The notes under the pieces: model-generated
What the model was told of the DNA's origin: nothing
What the model saw: only the letters and a program-made list of their open reading frames with translations
Databases searched by the model: none
Shown here: piece after piece, positions 1 through 6,447 of the stretch
How positions within the stretch are numbered: position 1 is the first letter of the stretch
Layout: each line of letters opens with the position of its first letter
Position numbers and translations under genes: made by a program
Assembly (NCBI GenBank): GCA_927911695.1
Contig: CAKMQO010000161.1
Location: 1-6,449 of the forward strand
Length of the DNA stretch: 6,449 nt
Direction: 5' to 3'
Origin: an uncultured Gemella sp.
GTDB taxonomy: Bacteria; Bacillota; Bacilli; Staphylococcales; Gemellaceae

Positions 1-1
1 A

Positions 2-91
2 AAAGTCCTAAAATTTGACAAAGTTCATATGAGAACTCATAGACGCAGTGGTTTATTGATATCTAATTTCGCTTTTAGAAAAGCTTTTTAG
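2..91 (+). CDS. Possible C-terminal tail of an upstream gene (partial, unrecognised)
   Basis: The window opens in a frame that stays open from base 2 to a TAG at 89-91; the other two forward frames stop within the first 20 bases. The 29 visible residues are basic (it reads ...HMRTHRRSGLL... and ends in RKAF). I do not recognise the family. The last 40 bases overlap the arms of a hairpin (51-104), so the open frame may be chance or the end of a gene whose terminator region begins inside it. No start codon or domain can be seen, so this is only a candidate. Confidence 0.25.
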   Translation, partial: KVLKFDKVHMRTHRRSGLLISNFAFRKAF

Positions 92-110
92 ATATCTAAT
101 AAACTGTGCG
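44..110. repeat. Long imperfect inverted repeat / hairpin
   Basis: GTTTATT (51-57) pairs with AATAAAC (98-104) and GATATCTAA (58-66) pairs with TTAGATATC (88-96), with one bulged T at 97. An inner GCTTTT/AAAAGC pair (71-76/79-84) and an outer CGCA/TGCG pair (44-47/107-110) extend it. No T-run follows it directly, so it does not look like a simple terminator. It could be part of a dispersed repeat or the scar of a mobile element. Confidence 0.5.
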
Positions 111-171
111 GGGGTGACTCGATAAAATCGATTTCTCCGAAATCACGATTTTTGAGTTACTCCCTTTCTTT
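110..171 (+). terminator. Probable rho-independent terminator or structured repeat
   Basis: GGGGGTGACTC (110-120) pairs with GAGTTACTCCC (154-164) along 11 bp, two of them G-T. Inside it AAAATCG (124-130) pairs with CGATTTT (146-152) and ATTTC (131-135) with GAAAT (139-143), leaving a TCC loop. A T-rich tail TTTCTTT (165-171) follows. This fits a terminator for whatever gene lies upstream. The arm is long and built in segments, unlike a minimal terminator, so a dispersed palindromic repeat is also possible. Confidence 0.5.
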
Positions 172-289
172 AAACACATACCTTTTAGTATATTACAAAA
201 TAGCGAAAAATTCCAATAAGAAGGAAGGAAAATTTTAGAATTTTTAATTGAGAGGAGATAGTGTAAAATTATGTTTAACATAGAAAAAT

Positions 290-317
290 TTGAAAGTATT
301 AGATTACATGTTATAAT
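290..317 (+). promoter_or_regulatory. Promoter for the oxidoreductase gene
   Basis: TTGAAA (290-295) is followed after 16 bases by TATAAT (312-317), preceded by TG at 309-310, giving an extended -10. Transcription would begin near 324, leaving a leader of about 24-36 bases. The rest of 172-289 is AT-rich and holds no convincing gene. An AGAGGAG at 251-257 has no well-placed start codon. Confidence 0.7.
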
Positions 318-359
318 TAGATGATATTTGATTAAATTAAGAGAAAGTTGAGATTTAAG

Positions 360-1505
360 ATGAAATACGATGTGATTGTGATAGGTCTTGGTAGTGCAGG
401 ACTTATGATAGCGGATAGACTTAATGATAGTGGTTTAAAAGTATTAGTTCTTGAGCAAAATAGGCGCGCAGGAATAAAACTGCTTTTAACAGGAAATGGT
501 CGTTGTAATGTTATGAGTAGTGACAATGCTGAAGATTTTGTCGCAGCTGTTCATAATGGTAGATTTTTAAGAAGTGCATATCATAAATATAATGTTAAGA
601 AGTTTTTTGATAAGCATAATTTGAAATTAAAACAAGAAAATAGAAGATTATATCCAGCAAGTGAAAAATCTAGAGATGTTGTTAATGCGTTTAAAATAGA
701 CCATGCGAAGATTAACTATAAAGAGAAAGTAGAAGATTTAGTATTCGAAGATGACAAACTAGTAGGTGTAAAGACAAATGTTGATACGTATTACGGAAAA
801 AATGTCGTAGTTTGTGCTGGAGGAAAAACATATCCTCAGAGTGGAAGTGATGGTTCATTACATAGAATTCTGAAAAAACATGGTGTGAAGATTACTAAAA
901 TATATCCTAGTGAAGTAGCCTTAGTTTTTGAAGATTTTAGAGAATTATCTGGGGTTGCATTACAAAATGTAAGAATGTTCCATAAAAAAAATGAAAGAAG
1001 CGGAGATCTTCTATTCACGCATAAAGGATTAAGTGGGCCATTATCAATTTCAATGGGAGAATTCGTAGCTCGTTATCCAGAGGATAAATTTTATCTAGAC
1101 TTTTATCCTGACCTTAATGAGGAAGAGCTTTTTGCTAAACTATGGGAAGATAATAAATTCTTGAATGGAAAATTACCGAAGAGTTTTTACAACTTTATGA
1201 TTGAAAAACATTTCCCGGAAAATGTTAGTAAAAAAGAGTTAAGAAAATTTGTAACGAAGATTAAACGTTATGAGTTGGTTAATGTTAAGACGATGCCATT
1301 AGAATATGCCTTCACTACAGCAGGTGGAGTAGATCTTAAAGTAGTAAGTCCGAAGACATGTAGTTATAAAAAAATAGAGAATTTATACTTTGCAGGAGAA
1401 ATTCTAGACTTACATGGAGAAATCGGTGGTTACAATCTTATGGTTGCCTGGTTCACGGGGATGATTGTGGCAGATGCTATTAAAGAAAAGTATGGGATAG
1501 AATAA
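360..1505 (+). CDS. FAD-dependent oxidoreductase, HI0933/BaiN (YtfP-like) family
   Basis: Predicted cytosolic flavoprotein of 381 residues, close to the roughly 400 usual for this family. It has an N-terminal Rossmann FAD site (GLGSAG at 9-14, acidic E32 at the end of the second strand), the family signature LLLTGNGRCNV (41-51), AGGKTYPQSG (153-162), LLFTHKGLSGP (217-227), TTAGGV (319-324) and the C-terminal FAGEILDLHGEIGGYNL (344-360) that closes the FAD site. The second G of the usual GxGxxG is kept and an S replaces the common A or P. The family is annotated as aminoacetone oxidase-like or NAD(P)/FAD oxidoreductase; some members (BaiN) have been reported in bile-acid metabolism, but the physiological substrate of most is unknown. 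The ATG at 360 was chosen because MKYDVIVIG is the normal family start. A TTG at 348 would add four residues but sits directly on the purine-rich GAGAAAG. It has its own promoter and no operon partner. Confidence 0.9.
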   Translation: MKYDVIVIGLGSAGLMIADRLNDSGLKVLVLEQNRRAGIKLLLTGNGRCNVMSSDNAEDFVAAVHNGRFLRSAYHKYNVKKFFDKHNLKLKQENRRLYPASEKSRDVVNAFKIDHAKINYKEKVEDLVFEDDKLVGVKTNVDTYYGKNVVVCAGGKTYPQSGSDGSLHRILKKHGVKITKIYPSEVALVFEDFRELSGVALQNVRMFHKKNERSGDLLFTHKGLSGPLSISMGEFVARYPEDKFYLDFYPDLNEEELFAKLWEDNKFLNGKLPKSFYNFMIEKHFPENVSKKELRKFVTKIKRYELVNVKTMPLEYAFTTAGGVDLKVVSPKTCSYKKIENLYFAGEILDLHGEIGGYNLMVAWFTGMIVADAIKEKYGIE

Positions 1506-1626
1506 AAAATTTTTATTTATTCTAATTATATAAATATTGTAAAATAGTTGTATAACACTTAAAAACATAATTAGGATGTTTACGTAAAAATATTAAAATA
1601 ATAAAAGTTAAGTGAGCTTGCACAGG

Positions 1627-1655
1627 TTGAAAGTATTTTTATTTCTTAGTATAAT
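1627..1655 (+). promoter_or_regulatory. Promoter of the ABC importer operon
   Basis: TTGAAA (1627-1632), a 17-base spacer and a perfect TATAAT (1650-1655) lie 40 bases before the binding-protein start, so the leader is only about 34 bases, with GAAAGG as ribosome site near 1679-1684. A 10-base palindrome TTTACGTAAA (1579-1588) lies about 40 bases upstream and could be an operator, but nothing else supports that. I do not see a Fur-type 19-base box around the promoter. Confidence 0.75.
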
Positions 1656-1695
1656 TTTTGTATAAACTTATAGTTAAAGAAAGGATACAATAAAT

Positions 1696-2736
1696 ATGAA
1701 AAGAATATTAAAAGTATTAACTATTATTTTATCAATTTCTCTAATTTTATTAGGTTGTGGTCAAAAACAAGCAACTGAAAGTAAAAAAGAAACTAGTAAA
1801 ATTGATTTCGGTGGTAAAACAATGAACGTTGTTGCTACTTCTGAAAAATACAAAAAACTTTTTGATAAATTCGCAGCTGAAACAAAATAGTAAAGTTGAA
1901 TTTTTATCTATGTCAAGTGGAGAGGTAATCTCAAGAACAAAAGCAGAAGGTAAACCGATGGCAGATCTTTGGTTTGGTGGAGGAATTGATGCTTTTATGG
2001 CTGCTAAAAAAGATGGTCTTTTAGAGCAATATGAAGCTAAAGGTTCGGATAAAATCAAAGAAGGATTCAAAGATAGTGAAAATTACTGGTTATCAAAAGG
2101 GATTACCGTAGTTGGATTTTTAGTTAATGAAAAAGTCTTAAAAGAAAAAGGATTAGAAGTGCCTAAAAAATGGTCAGATTTAACTGATCCAAAATACAAA
2201 GGTACTATAATAATGAGTAACCCTGCAATTTCTGGTACTAACTTCGGTGCTGTAGCAGGAATTTTAGGGCAAAAAGGTAACGAAAAAGGATGGGAATACT
2301 GGACTGCCTTCAACAAAAACGTTGATTTCTACAGTAAACGCGGTAAAGATCCACAAGAAAAAACAGCTGCTGGGGAATTTGGAATTGGTATTATTCCTGT
2401 TGATAAATCAGCATTTGATGCAGCTAAAAAACATAATTTAACAGTTGTTTATCCTGAAGATGGTATTCCTTGGATTCCTGAAGGTGTAGCAATATTTAAA
2501 AATTCTCAAGCTACCGATATAGCTAAAGCATTTGAAGACTTTATCTTAAAACCTGAAAACCAACAATTAATTGCTGAACTTGATGGTAAAGATGGAGCTC
2601 AATGGTAATCGATGGTTCTAAAGGAGCGGATTTAGGATTACCTAAAGATAGACTTCTTAAAGAAGATTTAGCTTCATTTGGTAATGAACGTAGTGCTATT
2701 CTTAAAAAATGGAAAGAATTAGTGGGAGATAAATAA
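1696..2736 (+). pseudogene. ABC importer substrate-binding lipoprotein (AfuA/FbpA type), frame broken twice
   Basis: Extracytoplasmic solute-binding protein that would deliver substrate to the permease encoded next. Repaired, it is 346 residues, normal for the family. Residues 1-20 are a lipoprotein signal peptide ending in LLGC, with C21 the lipid-modified cysteine, so it is anchored on the outer face of the membrane. Core motifs include ADLWFGGGIDAF, VVGFLVNEKVL, NPAISGTNFG, IPWIPEGVAIF and DGSKGADLGLPKDR near the end. As written, the first frame stops at TAG 1888-1890 after 64 residues. The body reads in the next frame from 1886 to TAA 2606-2608, and the last 44 residues return to the first frame from 2602 to TAA 2734-2736. 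One extra A in the run 1884-1887 and one missing A at 2601-2602 explain everything. The class (COG1840) includes ferric iron binders, but also hexose-phosphate and phosphonate binders. The adjacent Tyr-Tyr pair of classical FbpA is not visible, so iron is a guess. Sequencing error would make this an intact gene. Confidence 0.85.
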
Positions 2737-2742
2737 AATTGG

Positions 2743-2780
2743 ATTGGTGGTAGTAAACTTTGTTTATTATCACCAATTTT
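2743..2780 (+). terminator. Intercistronic stem-loop, likely leaky terminator or processing site
   Basis: A 16-bp stem (2743-2758 with 2762-2777, two G-T pairs) closes a TTT loop, followed by TTTT (2777-2780) and then an A-run. It begins six bases after the binding-protein stop and ends ten bases before the permease ribosome site. The short T-run suggests partial rather than full termination. Such a structure commonly lets a binding protein be made in excess over its membrane partners, by attenuation or by protecting the upstream mRNA end. Confidence 0.65.
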
Positions 2781-2801
2781 AAAAATATTAAAGGAGATAG
2801 T

Positions 2802-4400
2802 ATGTTAAAAAAAATAAATTTATTTGACAGTATTGTCATAGGACTTATCATTATTTCTTTTATACTTTTTGTACTATATCCATTTGTTGCTGTTTTTAAT
2901 TATGGGTATAAAGGTGAGTTGTTTTCTGAGTTACTAGCTAATCTGCCTAGTTATTCTCATTTACTATTAAATACTGTTAAAGTAGCATCAGCAACTACTA
3001 TAGTTACTGTCTTTATATCGGTGGCTGTTTCACTTTATTATTTTATAGGAACATCGAAGTTCAAGAATATAATAGTGTTTATATTTATGATTTCTATGAT
3101 TTCACCACCTTTTGTGACTTCATTATCGTATATAAATTTATTTGGAAGACGCGGCTTAATAAGTTATAACCTGCTGAAATTAAATTATGATCCTTATGGT
3201 TTCTTCGGAATTGTCAGTATGCAGAGTGTGACGCATATTTCCATAAATGTCCTACTTTTAGTTGGGTTTTTAAAAGGAATTGATAAAGGTGTGATTAACT
3301 CAGCTAGGTCTTTAGGTGCAAATACGAATAGAATAATACTCGATATTCTTCTTCCGCTCATGAGACCTGTTATTAAAGTAGTTATTCTGTTGACGTTCTT
3401 AAGAAGTATGGCTGATTTTGCAACACCTGCTATAATAGGAGGTAAGTATAATGTTCTTGCCACTGAAGGTTATTTGTCATTCATAGCTGAAGGGAATATT
3501 AGTAAAGCAGTAGTAATGAATTTAATTATTCTAATACCTTCGCTTCTTATATTTTTGATATTCTTTAAGAGTTTTAGAAATACTACTCTGGGTAGTAAAA
3601 ATGTTGGTGTATTAGATGCTAGTATTAAGAAATCGGGTATTATTTACTATATTTCTTTAATAGTTACTGTAATTATTGTTTTGATGTTAGCTAGTTTATA
3701 TAGTGCGATAATTATTTCGGCATTTTCAACTATGGAGTATGGGAAATTAATATTTACATTACAGAATTTTATAGATGCTAATGATTATATAACTGATGTT
3801 TTTGTAAGAAGTGTGATTTATTCACTTATTGCTGGATTGATTTCTTCAGTAGTAGGTCATGTTCTTCAATATTACATTTACATAAGAAATATCAAAGTCT
3901 TAAAAATGATTGATTTTGTAGCGACTTTACCTTATATACTACCTGGTACATTCTTTGGGTTAGGTTACGTATTAGCTTTTAACTCATATCCTTTGAAATT
4001 AACAGGAACAGCATTAATAGTAATATTGAACTTAGTGTTTAAGCAGATGCCGTTTGCCACAAAAATAGGTTATAGCTCTATAAGCCAAGTGTCTGAAGAC
4101 CAGTTGAAATCAGTGAGGGACTTAGGAGGAAGTAGGTTCAATGAGATTAAGGATGTTGTGTTTCCTATGAGTTATGAAGGTTTTTATATAAGCTTTATTA
4201 ATGGTTTTACAGCAACGATGACAACAATTGGGTCTATTATTTTCTTAATATATCCTAGTCAAAAAGTGGCGACTATAGTTATGTTTGATGTGATAGAAAG
4301 TGGAAAATACGACATAGGTTCAGTTATTGCATTTTATATAATTATGATATGCTTAGTGATAAATATATCGTATTACTTGATAGTAAATAGAAGGAGATAG
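2802..4400 (+). CDS. ABC importer permease, fused two-domain (FbpB/AfuB type)
   Basis: Integral membrane protein of 532 residues forming the whole translocation channel, since two permease domains are fused in one chain as in FbpB/SfuB-type importers. About 12 hydrophobic segments are visible, starting with residues 9-33. Each half carries the cytoplasmic EAA loop that docks on the ATPase: SARSLGAN (167-174) followed by LLPLMRP (183-189), and SVRDLGGS (437-444) followed by VFPMS (453-457). The conserved G of each loop is present, while the first E-A-A residues are replaced. The ATG at 2802 was chosen because AAAGGAG (2790-2796) sits five bases before it; an in-frame TTG at 2760 lies inside the intercistronic stem-loop and has no ribosome site. 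The stop overlaps the ribosome site of the next gene, so the two are translationally close. Substrate follows the binding protein: ferric iron or a phosphorylated organic compound. Confidence 0.92.
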   Translation: MLKKINLFDSIVIGLIIISFILFVLYPFVAVFNYGYKGELFSELLANLPSYSHLLLNTVKVASATTIVTVFISVAVSLYYFIGTSKFKNIIVFIFMISMISPPFVTSLSYINLFGRRGLISYNLLKLNYDPYGFFGIVSMQSVTHISINVLLLVGFLKGIDKGVINSARSLGANTNRIILDILLPLMRPVIKVVILLTFLRSMADFATPAIIGGKYNVLATEGYLSFIAEGNISKAVVMNLIILIPSLLIFLIFFKSFRNTTLGSKNVGVLDASIKKSGIIYYISLIVTVIIVLMLASLYSAIIISAFSTMEYGKLIFTLQNFIDANDYITDVFVRSVIYSLIAGLISSVVGHVLQYYIYIRNIKVLKMIDFVATLPYILPGTFFGLGYVLAFNSYPLKLTGTALIVILNLVFKQMPFATKIGYSSISQVSEDQLKSVRDLGGSRFNEIKDVVFPMSYEGFYISFINGFTATMTTIGSIIFLIYPSQKVATIVMFDVIESGKYDIGSVIAFYIIMICLVINISYYLIVNRRR

Positions 4401-4403
4401 AGT

Positions 4404-5327
4404 ATGTACTTAAGTTTAAAAAATATCTCAAAAAAGTATAAAGATAAAGAAATTCTAAAGAATATTAGTTTTGATATAAAAGAGGGAGAATTGGTTTGTA
4501 TATTAGGGCCGTCTGGATGTGGAAAGACTACGCTGTTAAATATTATAGGAGGCTTCGTATCAGATTTTTCAGGTGATGTATTGTTATCCAATGAGAATAT
4601 TAATAATATACCACCTGAAAAAAGAGAGATTGCTACTGTATTCCAATCTTATGGTTTATTTACTCATAAAAATGTTATAGACAATGTAAGTTATGGTCTG
4701 AAATTATTGAAAATTGATAAGAATATGAGGGGAAAAAGAGCACGAGATATGCTAGAAAAAGTTGGATTAGCAGGATATGAAAAGAAAAAGATTAAGGAGT
4801 TATCTGGAGGAGAACAGCAACGAGTCGCTATAGCTAGAAGTATGGTGTTGAATCCAAAATTGTTGTTACTAGATGAACCTTTATCGAACTTAGATGTGCA
4901 TCTTAGGGATGTAATGAGAAAAGAGATTAAAAGAATTCAAAAACAATTTGGAGTTACAATGATCATAGTTACTCATGATCAAGAGGATGCCTTTAAGCTT
5001 GCTGATCGAGTAATCGTAATAAATGAAGGACATATAGAGCAAATAGGTACTCCAGAAGAACTCTATAAAAACCCTAAGAACAACTTCATCTCGAGTTTTA
5101 TAGGTGAAAATAATATTATCGATGAAAACTTGATAATTAGACCGGAAGAAATATCTATAAAATTAGATAGCTCTGGAGAGGCTAAAGTTGTTGATGTAAC
5201 TTATCTAGGAGCTACAGTTGAATATTTAGTTGAGACTCCAGATGGGAATACTTTAAAAGTCCTAACGATATCAACAGCAGAAAGATTTAACAATGGTGAT
5301 AAGGTTTCAATTCAAATCAATAATTAA
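4404..5327 (+). CDS. ABC importer ATP-binding protein (FbpC/PotA-like) with C-terminal TOBE-like region
   Basis: Cytoplasmic ATPase of 307 residues that powers the importer. All nucleotide-binding elements are intact: Walker A GPSGCGKTT (35-43), Q-loop Q81 in VFQSYGLFTH, signature LSGGEQQ (133-139), Walker B LLLLDEP with catalytic E158, D-loop SNLD (161-164) and switch H191 in VTHDQEDA. Residues from about 235 on, including RPEE (246-249), resemble the TOBE-type tail of the CUT1/FbpC/PotA group, which often senses substrate or regulates. The tail is somewhat short, as full-length relatives are about 350 residues. The ATG at 4404 is preceded by GAAGGAG with a seven-base gap, and that site lies within the last codons of the permease gene. 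Only three bases separate the two genes. It is the last gene of the operon. Confidence 0.94.
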   Translation: MYLSLKNISKKYKDKEILKNISFDIKEGELVCILGPSGCGKTTLLNIIGGFVSDFSGDVLLSNENINNIPPEKREIATVFQSYGLFTHKNVIDNVSYGLKLLKIDKNMRGKRARDMLEKVGLAGYEKKKIKELSGGEQQRVAIARSMVLNPKLLLLDEPLSNLDVHLRDVMRKEIKRIQKQFGVTMIIVTHDQEDAFKLADRVIVINEGHIEQIGTPEELYKNPKNNFISSFIGENNIIDENLIIRPEEISIKLDSSGEAKVVDVTYLGATVEYLVETPDGNTLKVLTISTAERFNNGDKVSIQINN

Positions 5328-5332
5328 AAAAA

Positions 5333-5374
5333 CACTAATAGTGACATCCTAAGTCTCTATTAGTGCTATTTTTT
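5333..5374 (+). terminator. Rho-independent terminator of the ABC importer operon
   Basis: CACTAATAG (5333-5341) pairs perfectly with CTATTAGTG (5357-5365). After a T-T mismatch GAC/GTC (5343-5345/5353-5355) extends the stem. A T6 run (5369-5374) follows. An A-run (5326-5332) on the other side would let it work on the opposite strand as well. It starts six bases after the ATPase stop. Confidence 0.9.
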
Positions 5375-5375
5375 G

Positions 5376-5404
5376 TTTACTTTTATTCTAAGTGATAGTA
5401 TAAT
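5376..5404 (+). promoter_or_regulatory. Promoter for the alpha/beta hydrolase gene
   Basis: TTTACT (5376-5381, four of six consensus bases) is followed after 17 bases by a perfect TATAAT (5399-5404). It lies directly after the preceding terminator, so the hydrolase is an independent transcription unit with a leader of about 30 bases to the GTG at 5441. Confidence 0.65.
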
Positions 5405-5440
5405 AGTTTTATTGAATTTAAAGATGAAAGGTAATGACAA

Positions 5441-5474
5441 GTGAAAAAGCATTTTAAAAAAAATATTAGCGACA
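5441..5474 (+). other. True start region of the hydrolase, shifted by one A in an A8 run
   Basis: AAAGG (5427-5431) lies nine bases before GTG 5441, which reads on as KKHFKK and then loses the hydrolase frame at the A8 run 5456-5463. With one A removed (A7) the start reads MKKHFKKILAT and joins the body at 5475, giving a 307-residue protein with a basic N-terminus before a membrane anchor, the same size as Bacillus YqkD (about 305). In the hydrolase frame as written, a TGA at 5442-5444 blocks any earlier start and no ATG exists before the membrane segment. Confidence 0.75.
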
Positions 5475-6365
5475 TTGCTGATTTTAGTAGTTGTTGCATT
5501 TGGTTTTGTTGGAAACTATTTTTATAACTTTGGATTGAATCCAAAAGTAGATAAGAGTGCTATCGTTAATCAAGATAGTGATGGGAGTAAAGAGGATAAA
5601 ACAGCTTTAAACAAGTGGTTTGATGAAACGAAACAAACTGTTGAGATGGAGTCTGTTACTAAAAATAGACTTGTAGGATATAAATTTGTTAATCCGGACG
5701 CTAAAAAATGGATATTTGTAGTACACGGATACACTAGTGATGCTAAGAAAATGGTTAATTATATCAAGAAATTCTATGATATGGGTTATAGTGTTTTTGC
5801 ACCTGATTTAATAGCTCACGGGAATAGTGAAGGTGATTTTATTTCTATGGGTGGTTATGACTCTGATGATTTAGTTAATTGGGTAAAGAAAATATCATCA
5901 GAAAATAACAATGCTGATACTGCATTGTTTGGGATCAGTATGGGGGCAGCTACAGTAATGAACGCAGTAGGTAAGAATTTACCATCTAACGTAAAAACTT
6001 TTATTGAAGATAGTGGTTATGTGAATTTAAAAGTAGAGTTCACATATCAGTTGAAAAAATTATTTAATTTACCGAGTTTTCCTGTAATTCCGGCGGCAAA
6101 TACGGTGACGAAGATAAGAGCTGGATATTTCTTTGGTGATGTAGATGCAACAAAAGCCTTGAAAGAAACTAAACTCCCAGCATTAGTACTACATGGTGAA
6201 GAAGATGGTTTTGTTCCATTAGAGCATGGTAAAGCCGCTTATGATCTAATTACTTCAGATAAAGAATTCCATAGTTTTCCAGGGATGAAACATGTTCAAG
6301 CTGAAAGAAAATTCAGAGAACAATATTGGAATATTGTAGGGGAATTTTTAAAGAAACATTTCTAA
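5475..6365 (+). CDS. Membrane-anchored alpha/beta hydrolase (YqkD-like, COG1073)
   Basis: Serine hydrolase of unknown substrate, probably anchored in the membrane with the catalytic domain outside. The readable frame gives 296 residues from a TTG at 5475, but no ribosome site precedes that codon and the real start is most likely GTG 5441 via the A8 frameshift described separately. Residues 1-16 are the rest of a hydrophobic anchor (LILVVVAFGFVG). The catalytic parts are complete: oxyanion segment HGYTSD (from H84), nucleophile S155 in GISMG, acid D244 in HGEEDGFVP and H273 in GMKHVQ. The segment LPSFPVIP and the KIRAGYFFGDVDATKAL stretch match the layout of Bacillus YqkD. It is a separate transcription unit after the importer operon and nothing links its function to transport. 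A plain soluble esterase started at TTG is the less likely reading. Confidence 0.85.
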   Translation: MLILVVVAFGFVGNYFYNFGLNPKVDKSAIVNQDSDGSKEDKTALNKWFDETKQTVEMESVTKNRLVGYKFVNPDAKKWIFVVHGYTSDAKKMVNYIKKFYDMGYSVFAPDLIAHGNSEGDFISMGGYDSDDLVNWVKKISSENNNADTALFGISMGAATVMNAVGKNLPSNVKTFIEDSGYVNLKVEFTYQLKKLFNLPSFPVIPAANTVTKIRAGYFFGDVDATKALKETKLPALVLHGEEDGFVPLEHGKAAYDLITSDKEFHSFPGMKHVQAERKFREQYWNIVGEFLKKHF

Positions 6366-6391
6366 TGAAAGAAAAAGACGATTGTTGATTG

Positions 6392-6447
6392 TACCGACCC
6401 CAAAAAGTTAGACCAAAAAATCTAACTTTTTGGAGGTCGGTATTTTT
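6392..6447 (+). terminator. Long hairpin with T-run: terminator, possibly derived from insertion-sequence ends
   Basis: A 21-bp stem: TACCGACC (6392-6399) with GGTCGGTA (6435-6442), CC with GG beside one bulged A (6434), then AAAAAGTTAGA (6402-6412) with TCTAACTTTTT (6421-6431). The loop is CCAAAAAA and a T5 run (6443-6447) follows. It starts 27 bases after the hydrolase stop and would terminate it. The arm GACCCCAAAAAGTTAGAC resembles the terminal repeats of IS3-family (IS150-group) elements from memory, so this may be two abutting IS ends or the edge of an element. Confidence 0.75.

Noticed and set aside
96..281. Open frame of 61 codons on the minus strand
   Set aside because: It spans the hairpin region, has no ribosome site that I can see and no recognisable protein features; AT-rich chance frame.
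271..324. 17-codon frame (ATG 271 to TGA 322) after AGAGGAG at 251-257, a possible leader peptide
   Set aside because: The ribosome-like site is 13 bases away and the frame overlaps the -35 and -10 of the better supported promoter, so it would lie upstream of the transcript start.
1499..1523. GAATAAA/TTTATTC inverted repeat at the end of the oxidoreductase gene as terminator
   Set aside because: The stem is only A-T apart from one pair, overlaps the stop codon and has no T-run after it; too weak to call.
1506..1695. Fur or other metal-regulator box before the importer operon
   Set aside because: No 19-base GATAATGATAATCATTATC-like match could be seen; the TTTACGTAAA palindrome alone is too short to assign.
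1750..2070. 106-codon minus-strand frame opposite the binding-protein gene
   Set aside because: It lies antisense to conserved coding sequence that explains the region, and its product shows no family features. It is a shadow of the coding strand.
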